Source of the DNA: an uncultured Dorea sp.
Lineage (GTDB): Bacteria > Bacillota_A > Clostridia > Lachnospirales > Lachnospiraceae
Assembly (NCBI GenBank): GCA_910578865.1
Contig: CAJTRM010000020.1
Span: 1-58,227 of the forward strand
DNA length: 58,227 nucleotides
Direction: 5' to 3'
The translations under genes were made by a program, and so were the position numbers. Positions 43,416-51,100 of the stretch are shown here, piece by piece. Each line of letters begins with the position of its first letter. The first letter of the stretch is position 1. The notes beneath the pieces were generated by a model, which was not told the origin of the DNA, ran no database searches, and worked only from the letters and a program-made list of their open reading frames with translations.

Positions 43416-43776
43416 ATTATCTGATAGTTGTATCTATTCTATAGATGAAACAAAAATAGGTGTTACAAAAGAAGGAAAACCAATATACCGCAAGATTATA
43501 AAAGCGCCAATGACGAACTTTACAGCACAAACATCAGGTTATGCAAGTGTTACAGTAAAAACGAATGTCTTAATTACACAATTGTTTTCTGTGAATATAC
43601 AGGCAAACAGTAATACAACTTTTTGGCCCTTTCCGTACAGCGGATCCGGGGGATGGGAGACATGGCTTCACTCATGCGTAAAAGAAGGAACCCAAACCAG
43701 CTTGAAATTTTATAATAAAATTGCTTGGGGTTCGGCCTATACGCTTTATATTACTGTTGAATATACGAAAAATTAA
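43402..43776 (+). pseudogene. Silent alternative tail-fibre tip cassette C2 (intact reading frame)
   Basis: Open frame of 124 residues reading against the tail genes, from the S1 codons E-L-N-S to the stop at 43776. It has no promoter and no ribosome site; the plus-strand bases before it are the complement of the amidase ribosome site, so it is unlikely to be a gene of its own. The sequence (GKPIYRKIIKAPM; NTTFWPFPYSGSGGWETWLH; ITVEYTKN end) looks like a phage fibre C-terminal domain. It would replace tip C1 after S1-S4 inversion. Unlike the inner cassettes it is not broken. It is typed as a pseudogene only because it is unexpressed in this orientation. Confidence 0.7.
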
Positions 43777-44130
43777 TGCTCTTCTCTATTTCCATGTGCC
43801 GAAACAGCGGAAATCCATGCTCAACTTAAATGATGTGTACGCATTCAAAGCGTATACTCGATATCCGATATTTGTCCTATTGTCACCGCCTGTAGTGCCG
43901 CTCATCCAAAATGAACCATTATGCCTGCACTCAAAGGTAATACCAGTTACATATGTTAAAGATTCCACCGGAAGTGATATTGTGCCCGCTGCACTATAGG
44001 CGTTGCCCAATGAGACCGTTGTCACGGTTTTTACTATATTCCCCACATCTCCAGAGTGCCGTCTGCGTACTTACGGTAACACTCCTTGCTGTTTTTGCCT
44101 GTTTCTACAATTCTATATCGCTATTTAATT
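43727..44130. repeat. Direct repeat, copy 1 (cassette ends plus S2)
   Basis: About 400 bp nearly identical to 45723-46125, covering the convergent ends of a C2-type and a C1-type tip up to the site core. Small indels (4 versus 5 C near 44041, and 2 nt near 44115) break the reading frame in this copy only. Confidence 0.85.
43786..44130 (-). pseudogene. Decayed tail-fibre tip C1' at site S2
   Basis: Near-identical copy of the last 110 residues of the tail-fibre gene, with two frame changes: 2 extra nt just after the S2 core and one missing C at the TGGGG codons (near 44041). In the S2 frame it stops after L-N-S-D-I-E-L. An 86-residue open frame from GTG 44046 survives but is not expected to be expressed. 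Confidence 0.75.
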
Positions 44131-44135
44131 GTATA
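44116..44135 (-). repeat. Inversion site S2
   Basis: Complement TATACAATTAAATAGCGATA, an exact inverted copy of S3. It lies 98 bp after the recombinase stop. Confidence 0.75.
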
Positions 44136-44233
44136 ATAATTGTTTCTTTTATTATTAAGTTACCTCTGTTTAACCGCATAACAAAAACACCGGACTTCTG
44201 CCCGATGAAAAACATCTTTATTTATCTATTGTG

Positions 44234-45226
44234 CTATGCGCTTAAATATTTTCTGTGATGGTACTGTACCGATTCTCTCTCAACGGTACAATACAGCATC
44301 GTTGTTTCTAGTTTTGCATGGCCGAGGAGTTGAGCCACTTCCTGTACGGGCATACCGCGGTTAAGTGCATTTGTGGCTGCAGTCCTCCGGAACCGGTGTG
44401 GATATGCATGTACATCCACACGCTGTCCGGTCCTATGGATTAAATCCTCTAAGCCATTCTTACTCAACCGCTTATATGGCTTTCTTTCTGATACAAACAG
44501 AGCTGGGTTATCATCTGTTCTGCTTTCCAGGTATTCTTTCAGGTACATGTGTGATCGCTCATTCAGATATGTAATACGTTCCTTGGCTCCCTTCCCAAAT
44601 ACAGTCAGATATTTTGAAGAAAATCGTATGTCTTCCTGGTTAAGCGCTGTCAGTTCAGATACTCTGACTGCCGTCGAATATAAAAATTCCATGATAGCTT
44701 TGTCACGGATTGTCTTACAGTTCCGCAGCATCAATTCACGTTCTGTATCACTGTATGGCTTTTTTAGTTTTTGCTCCACTTTAATTTGCTCCACCAATGA
44801 CATTGGATTCTTACGTATCCGATCCTGATCTCTGAGCCATACGAAGAAGCTGCTATATACTGCCCGAACATTTTTTAATGTTTGGTTACAGATATTCCGG
44901 ATCCGCTTATAAGCCCTCATATATCCGGATATGTCTGTATTAGTGATATTAACCACTGCTTTGTTTACATAAGATAACAATCTGCTAAGCTCATAGCGGT
45001 ATCTGGCTACGGTCGAGGGTGATTTTCCCTCCAGTGCTTTGGCTATTAGGTAATCTTCCAAATCCCTCTGACAGCTGTTATCTACGAGCTTTACCTCATT
45101 TTTGTCAGGCTCTACATGATACGAACAGAATACATTCTGCAGTACCGTCTTGAGTTCGGTTATCTGCTCTTCTTGAAGAATGTCCTGCATACAGTACAGT
45201 ACTCGATTGATTAATTGCTCCTTCAT
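44234..45226 (-). CDS. Tyrosine recombinase, probable tail-fibre invertase
   Basis: 330 aa, ATG 45226 behind AAAAAGGAGTTGACAGAA (a TTG 9 nt earlier is unlikely). A SAM-like N-terminal domain (about residues 50-145) precedes a complete catalytic domain: R188 (STAVRVSELTALN), K212 (FGKGAKER), H277-x2-R280 (YPHRFRRT), H303 (LLGHAKLETT) and the nucleophile Y312 (MLYCTV). It is thus an active-looking XerC/D-type enzyme. It sits between late tail and lysis genes rather than at a prophage end, and is bracketed by perfect 20-bp inverted sites S2/S3 and by S1/S4. Site-specific inversion of the fibre tip is therefore more likely than prophage integration. Confidence 0.85.
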   Translation of the reverse strand: MKEQLINRVLYCMQDILQEEQITELKTVLQNVFCSYHVEPDKNEVKLVDNSCQRDLEDYLIAKALEGKSPSTVARYRYELSRLLSYVNKAVVNITNTDISGYMRAYKRIRNICNQTLKNVRAVYSSFFVWLRDQDRIRKNPMSLVEQIKVEQKLKKPYSDTERELMLRNCKTIRDKAIMEFLYSTAVRVSELTALNQEDIRFSSKYLTVFGKGAKERITYLNERSHMYLKEYLESRTDDNPALFVSERKPYKRLSKNGLEDLIHRTGQRVDVHAYPHRFRRTAATNALNRGMPVQEVAQLLGHAKLETTMLYCTVERESVQYHHRKYLSA

Positions 45227-45246
45227 TTCTGTCAACTCCTTTTTGT

Positions 45247-45288
45247 TTTAATTGTAACAGCTTGTATCTATACAATTAAATAGCGATA
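45247..45288 (+). repeat. Inversion site S3 with a recombinase-type inverted arm
   Basis: The 20-bp S3 core (45269-45288) is accompanied by TTTAATTGTA (45247-45256), the exact complement of its TACAATTAAA (45271-45280), with 14 nt between. Two short inverted arms around a central spacer is the usual core structure for tyrosine recombinases. Confidence 0.6.
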
Positions 45289-45772
45289 AAACATATTTAA
45301 CAAATGAGATACAGATCCGTACTACAGCGGAAGAAAACCGATATACCTGTTTCCATATACAGAAGGCGGAACTGAAATGACTACATGGTTGCATACCCTC
45401 AGTGTACAAAGGGATACACGCCTCAAGTACCGTCTTTTGGCGGCTGTCGGCGTTAACGTCAATCGGCGTACGTCCAGTACGCCTCATTCCGTTGCCTTGT
45501 CAGACACCCAAAGACGGTACTTGGGGTCCTGAGGAGTTTTGCGCCACAGATTTGCGATTCTGCAAGGCACTGGAATGAAGCGTACTGGACGTACGCTGAA
45601 CGACAGTAACGCAGCAGAATCGCAAATCTGTGGTGCGAAACCGTGTGTCCCCTTGTACACTGAGGGTAAATTCACAAAAGGTAACAGTGAGATGATAATG
45701 CATTTTTACAATAAGACAGAGCGGGGTTCGGCCTATACGATTCACATTACTGTCGAATATACAAAAAATTAA
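45289..45772 (+). pseudogene. Decayed tail-fibre tip C2' interrupted by a MITE
   Basis: Remnant of a C2-type cassette: the first part (FPYTEGGTEMTTWLH) matches C2 FPYSGSGGWETWLH, and the last part (FYNKTERGSAYTIHITVEYT) matches its end. It is shorter than C2 upstream, and the S3 frame stops after about 34 codons. A 275-bp MITE splits it; removing the element and one TA joins TWLH to KFTKGNS in frame. Confidence 0.75.
45394..45668. mobile_element. MITE-like palindromic element, copy 2
   Basis: Same length (275 bp with both TA) and same ends as the copy at 30565-30839; only a handful of base differences were seen (for example CAGCCACCAAAAG versus CAGACACCCAAAG). It is inserted in the silent cassette C2' with TA on both sides. 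Confidence 0.85.
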
Positions 45773-46125
45773 TGCTCTTCTCTATTTCCATGTGCCGAAA
45801 CAGCGGAAATCCATGCTCAAATTAAATGATGTGTACGCATTCAAAGCGTATACTCGATATCCGATATTTGTCCTATTGTCACCACCTGTAGTGCCGCTCA
45901 TCCAAAATGAACCATTATGCCTGCACTCAAAGGTAATACCAGTTACATATGTTAAAGATTCCACCGGAAGTGATATTGTGCCCGCTGCACTATAGGCGTT
46001 GCCCAATGAGACCGTTGTCACGGTTTTTACTATATTCCCCCACATCTCCAGAGTGCCGTCTGCGTACTTACGGTAACATCCTTTACTGTTTTTCCCTATC
46101 TCTATGATTCTATTACTATTTAATT
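45723..46125. repeat. Direct repeat, copy 2 (active tip plus S4)
   Basis: Partner of 43727-44130. This copy includes the intact 3' end of the tail-fibre gene and the 3' remnant of cassette C2'. Confidence 0.85.
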
Positions 46126-48007
46126 CAGTTATATTCCCCTGAAGTTCTGTTACAGTTTTATTTACTTCCGTTAATCCGTGCTCAATCTGACTAATTTCTT
46201 CAAGTACCAGACGCTGATTTCCGGCGCTGTCTGTTGCCAGGATGTCTGTGGCAACCTGTAGGTTGGAAGGGCTGTCCATTTCCGGGATCATGCCGATTGC
46301 GATTTTACCGGTGTCGGTTTCCATCATTATAGGGATTCCTTCGATGACATCTATTTCCCGTTTTACAGAGTTGATACGGTCTGCAAATAAAAACTCAAAG
46401 TGATAGGATTTTGAAGAGTCCAGGATCTGGAAAGGCTCTGATGCAGAAGGAGTAGTATAGGTTACCTTGACATGTTCCGGCAAGGATGAGAGATCGCTTG
46501 TAAAGTCCGTGAACGGAGTAAAGGTATCCGGGAGTGGTTTCCCGGTTTCTGCAAAACGGTATTGGATTGTGAACGGAGTGTTCTTCTGTGCACCGCCGAG
46601 TAATAATTTTGAATAGGTAGCGGAGAGTTCAATCAGGGTCTCCTTTTCAAATTCATTGTATCGCTTTAAACTGACAGAGGCAGCCGGCAGACGATACGGA
46701 AGCACAGAGAAATTCCGTGTAACGGCAGCGGACATATTTCCCCTTGTGTCTACAGCATGAATACTGATAGTGTAGGTGTCGGCCTGTGCGAATGAGCCCA
46801 GATCGGTAATGATTGTCTGGCCTGTGGAGGCGGGAATTTCCTGTATAGATTGAATGGAGGTGCTTTCGGATGCAACTGTGGCGATATATTTTGCTATAGA
46901 GGCATAATTCTGCGGCACTGCCTGGTTTTCCGGAGTGATCTGGATCTGCATATTACCCCAATTTTCAATCATACAGCTTGTATTTTCCAGGGCAGCATTT
47001 ATCTGTTCATTCGTATTGCAGCATGTAAAATCTGTAAATATTGGATTACTGTCGGTAACAGAGGCATTTCCGGTATAAAAATTCTGATACAGCTTACCAT
47101 TTAGTGTAGTGCCGCAGGCAATGCGGATGGGGGCTGTGTTTTTCGTTGGGCATGCTTCGTACAATGCGTCCGTAATCTCGCTCAGAGGGAGGGTGCAGGA
47201 AGTTTTCCCGACCGGGGAATTTACCGTTAATAAGGGTGTGGACCAGGCGCCGGTTTCTGTTTGTATACATACTTCCAGCGTAGAAGCATTTTTGTCGCTG
47301 TTTACCAGTGAGACGGTGAGATCTTTGCCGATGTCAAGGTCAAAACTTCCGGACAAGGTTGCGATTGGGACGGTTTTGACGGTAATAGTTTGCGATTCTG
47401 TTGTAAGCCCCGAGTCCCTGCGTGTAACCCGGCACCGGAAAGAATAAGTGACGCCGGGCGTTAGGCCGGCAATGGTAAATGTACCTCCGGCAGCAGTCTG
47501 ATATGCGCCGCTGTTTATTTTGTATTCGTATTTGCTGCAAACCGCATCTGTGGCTACAGAAAGGGTTGCAGAGGTCTGGGTCATATTTGTAGCTTTGAAT
47601 GATGTGACGGCAGCATAACGAGGAATGTTGTCAAGAGCCAGGCCCGTCTTTCGGTAAGTATTTGCAGGGAACGAGGTTCCGCTGATACCTCCGTTTGCCT
47701 CAATATAAATACTCTGCGTGCCGTTGGCGGCATGGGCGATGGTAACAGAATGGCTTCCGACATTTATCCATGTATCGTTGGGGTTTAGAGTCAGGCGGAG
47801 GCTCAGACTTTTAGAGTTTCCATTAATATTGATATATCCGCCGAAGGTTCCGTAGGTGGTTCCTGGGGAGGCACTGGATTTCTTATAATCCAGATATGCA
47901 GTAACATTAGAACTGTTGGCGGTAGAGCCGTTGCTGGTGGAAGACCAGCGGATGCGGCCGGTGATGTATTTGCTGTTTGTTGTGAAAGTGAAGGTTCCAC
48001 TTGCCAT
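45782..48007 (-). CDS. Phage tail-fibre/minor structural protein with switchable tip
   Basis: 741 aa. The N-terminal 130 residues (TGRIRWSSTSNGS, TVTIAHAANGTQSIYI-like text) resemble siphophage minor structural proteins of the DUF859 type. A fibronectin-III-like domain (about 130-215) and further beta-rich domains follow, then a short coiled coil (IEHGLTEVNKTVTELQGNIT) leading to E628-L-N-S631 at site S4. Residues 632-741 are the exchangeable tip C1. It starts behind GAAAGGAGATCATAATT. It probably binds the host surface. The tip position at the very C-terminus, next to a recombinase, suggests host-range variation. Confidence 0.85.
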   Translation of the reverse strand: MASGTFTFTTNSKYITGRIRWSSTSNGSTANSSNVTAYLDYKKSSASPGTTYGTFGGYININGNSKSLSLRLTLNPNDTWINVGSHSVTIAHAANGTQSIYIEANGGISGTSFPANTYRKTGLALDNIPRYAAVTSFKATNMTQTSATLSVATDAVCSKYEYKINSGAYQTAAGGTFTIAGLTPGVTYSFRCRVTRRDSGLTTESQTITVKTVPIATLSGSFDLDIGKDLTVSLVNSDKNASTLEVCIQTETGAWSTPLLTVNSPVGKTSCTLPLSEITDALYEACPTKNTAPIRIACGTTLNGKLYQNFYTGNASVTDSNPIFTDFTCCNTNEQINAALENTSCMIENWGNMQIQITPENQAVPQNYASIAKYIATVASESTSIQSIQEIPASTGQTIITDLGSFAQADTYTISIHAVDTRGNMSAAVTRNFSVLPYRLPAASVSLKRYNEFEKETLIELSATYSKLLLGGAQKNTPFTIQYRFAETGKPLPDTFTPFTDFTSDLSSLPEHVKVTYTTPSASEPFQILDSSKSYHFEFLFADRINSVKREIDVIEGIPIMMETDTGKIAIGMIPEMDSPSNLQVATDILATDSAGNQRLVLEEISQIEHGLTEVNKTVTELQGNITELNSNRIIEIGKNSKGCYRKYADGTLEMWGNIVKTVTTVSLGNAYSAAGTISLPVESLTYVTGITFECRHNGSFWMSGTTGGDNRTNIGYRVYALNAYTSFNLSMDFRCFGTWK
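46113..46127 (-). repeat. Inversion site S4 inside the tail-fibre gene
   Basis: Complement TGAATTAAATAGTAA, identical to S1. In frame it encodes E-L-N-S-N, right after the coiled coil, so exchange here swaps a whole C-terminal domain. Confidence 0.75.
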
Positions 48008-48068
48008 AATTATGATCTCCTTTCAATTTGGGTACAGGGCAAAAGACGATTAGGTACAGGGCAAATGT

Positions 48069-48113
48069 TAAATGGGGACGTAGTAAAGTTTAACTTTACT
48101 ACGTCCCCATTTA
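48069..48113. repeat. 45-bp perfect palindrome between tail genes
   Basis: Twenty-two-bp arms around one central base; each arm contains GGGGACGTAGTAAAG or its complement. It starts right after the tail-spike stop codon. Next to it the stretch TACAGGGCAAA occurs twice (near 48032 and 48056). There is no T-run, so it may be a REP-type repeat or an mRNA-processing hairpin rather than a terminator. Confidence 0.75.
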
Positions 48114-51100
48114 TTAACTTGTCCCACCCGACTTTACATGCACCAATGCGCGGTACATGCTTCCGTCTCTGCCTGTATAGGTTGCTGGTATTAATTTAAC
48201 GGCGCCTGTATCAAGGCCGTTTTCTATGAGGATTCGTTTGGTTTTTGTGCGGTCTTCATTGACGGAGAAGATCTCTTCATCGCCGAAGTAACCGGCGATC
48301 CCGTTTATGGTGACCAGGGTCTTTGCTCCGGTCATGGGGTTGGAGACTTCCAGTCCGTCGGCGGAGAGTGTGATGTTGGTCTGTCCGCCGGACACCATCC
48401 CGAGAGTCTGGAACAGTGCTTCCCAGCGCTTAGATGTCTGGGTGATGGTAGAGCTGTTGGTCTTGATGCCGTTTTCAGCAGTGGTCAGTGTGCTTGTAAG
48501 CTGATCCATCCGGGCAGTAATGTCGGCGTAATGCTGGATGACGTCTTCCTTCAGGTCGCTGACCGTCTGATCCATGCCGGACAGAGAGAGTGTGATGGCG
48601 TCCATCGTCTGCCGGACGGAGGTATAGTTGTGTTCCGCCACGTTGTCGCAGAGGTAGTAGATCCTCCCTTCGTAAGTCTCCCGGTACCCTCCGGAAACGG
48701 CGCTGTCATACAGGGTATGCCAGTGAATACCGTCGGAGGATATTTCCAGATTGTGGTCGTAGATCCGTTCATCGGCATAGTAATGCCAGACCGTGATGCT
48801 GTCTACATTGTAGCAGCCGCCCAGGTCGAGGAGCAGGTACTGAGGTCCGCCTTCTGTAAAAATGTAAGAGAGTGTTTCCACGGTATCCTGCGTTTCCAAA
48901 AGGGGTGAGGACGCGTTTTCATCTGTCAGCTTTCCGTCTGTATAGATCTGCAGATCCTGTGTTGTCTCCATCAGTTCACCGTTCAGATGATAAAGCTCCG
49001 GCAGGATACCGGCCGCAATGTTGGACTCGCCGGACATAACCCGGCATTCCACCCATTCATTTCCGGCTCCGGCGGTGCTGCCGTTCAGCCAGTCACGGAC
49101 ATAGCGGACGGAGGTCAGCGGCGCGTCCTGCTTCCTGCCGACGATACTGCTCAGGCCTTCGGCCGTCTGCTGTAAGGTAGAAATATTTCCTTCAGCGTTT
49201 GCCAGCGAGGTACTCAGGCCTTCGGCTGTCTGCTGTAAGGTGGAAATGTTCCCCTCGGCGTTTGCCAGTGAGGCAGAGAGCGCCTCGGAGGTGGCGGTCA
49301 GGCTGGTGATATTGCGGGCAGCGTCTTCGATGCTGCCGGATAATCCCTGGGCGGTTACTTTTAACTCGGCTACATTTTTTTCCGTGTCCTCCACCCGGGT
49401 AGTAACCCCGCTGATGTCTACGGTAAGCTGTGACATATTTTTGCCCATCTGAGCCATATCCTGATCTATCCGGTCTACATTGCCGCCCATCTGAGCCATA
49501 TCCCCGCCCAGCTCTGTGACAGTCTGGCTGATCTCATCGGCAGTCTGCCGAAGAGACGTTACCTTGCCGGAGAGTTCGGAAGTGTCTGACTGGATGCTCT
49601 GTACCGTGGAGGTAATGCCCTGCAGGCTTATGTTGTGCTCCACGAGCAGGTTCAGGATGGATTTGCTGATGGTATTTCCATCATCGTCCGTCACCGCGAT
49701 CAGATCATCCCTCCAAACCTTGTTGGTAATGGACTGCTCCATGGCATCCATGGTGGTCTGTACCCCGGTAAAGGCCGTATCCAGGCTGTCAATGGCGCCG
49801 AGAATAGAGGCAAACTGGATGTCAAGCCCCTGTCCGTTCACCGTAATGCGGGCGGAGTTCCAGACAGGCTTGCCGTCGGCATCTGTGTCCGCCCCGCAGG
49901 ATTTCCAGTCAATCTTTGATCCGGTAATCGTATTGTCGGTGATCTTTGAGTCCGTGATGGCATCATCTGCGATCATAGATCCCCTGATCAGCCCGTCGCC
50001 CACAGCAGACTCATGGATTCCGTCCTGGTCAAGGAGGATACCGGTTCCTTCACTGTCATAGACGATGAAGGTAAAGTTTCCATTCTCATCCTCGCCCATC
50101 TGGATGCGGACATTGCCGTTTTGATCTTTAAATTGCTGCGTATTTCCGATAATAGAGAGCGTCCCGTCCTCGGAGGAAATGTGGATCTTGTCGGTGTTGA
50201 CGGCGCCTGCCTTTAAGTCGTTGACTGTAATGTAGCCGGCAATGACCTGTTTGATAAATGCTTCGTCGATGACTGCATTGTCGGCGGTCAGTTTCATAAT
50301 GATACCTGTCTCTATGGCAGAGGTGCCCATGATGGCGTTCCGGATGTTGGCCGTAAGGGCAGAGAGCTGCCCGATGACGGCGCTGTCTGAGACAATCTTG
50401 TCAGCGGCGATGAGCTGGGACTGGAGGTACTGGAAGAAACCGTTCTCGGCGGAAATGTCGATGGCATGAACCATCTCTGTCTCCAGGTTTTTGGCTACTA
50501 CAAGCTGTCCCATGATGGCATGGAAATGCCGGTTGATCTTGTCTGCCAGGTTTCCCTGAAAGAGAGAGGAGGACAGAAGTTTCTGTAAAAATCCCGGCGT
50601 CAGAGACATTCCCTCATTGGAAGAAAAATTTCCGGAAGAGCCGGAGATCCGGTTCTTGCCGTGGCCTCCGGAGAGCCCCAGAAGGTAGGTAGTGTCGTAC
50701 CGTTTGCCCCCGGAGCGGATCATATTGGAAAAATCAATGGAAAGCTTGCCTTCCGGGTCAAATGGATTGTAAGAGCAGGAGATCAGGCGAAGCTTTACCA
50801 GTGTGTCATCGGAGGTTCCCAGATAGAGGAAATCCCCCAGAGAGAGACCTTCTGTATACTCTTTGTAATCGTAGAGTGCAAGGAAATTGTCAAGGTCTGT
50901 GCGATAGGTATACTGAGGCTGGCTTGTGGCCGCCAGATCTTCTACGGCTGCGTCAAACAGTTTCAGCTGCTCGTCCATGGCAGACACCGGGTCATCGCTA
51001 TTTAGAAGAAACATGTTGTCATTGGTGTAGTCTGTGTCCCGGTACAGCCGCGACAGTGTCCGAAGCTCCTTCGGGGTAAATGGTTCCGCTTCTTCTGGGC

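Larger units (their letters stand above)
43401..46127. other. Putative invertible tail-fibre switch (four inversion sites, recombinase, alternative tips)
   Basis: Four sites share AATTAAATAG in alternating orientation: S1 43401-43415 (+), S2 44116-44135 (-), S3 45269-45288 (+), S4 46113-46127 (-). S1 and S4 are identical over 15 bp (TGAATTAAATAGTAA); S2 and S3 over 20 bp. S4 lies inside the tail-fibre gene with codons E628-L-N-S631, and S1 heads a silent cassette in the same frame (E-L-N-S). The tyrosine recombinase gene lies between S2 and S3. Inversion S1-S4 would exchange the 110-residue tip for a 120-residue one without a frame shift. Confidence 0.75.

Noticed and set aside
43390..43776. 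An independent plus-strand gene encoding a 128-aa protein
   Set aside because: Its only possible start (TTG) overlaps the complement of the amidase ribosome site; it has no ribosome site of its own and reads against the tail operon. It is better explained as a silent tip cassette.
44234..45226. Recombinase as the prophage integrase
   Set aside because: It lies between tail-fibre and lysis genes, not at a prophage end, and its flanking repeats are inverted rather than direct. Still possible until the rest of the prophage is seen.
43401..46127. Diversity-generating retroelement acting on the fibre tip
   Set aside because: No reverse transcriptase and no adenine-variable template repeat; the repeats match almost exactly and only orientation and indels differ.
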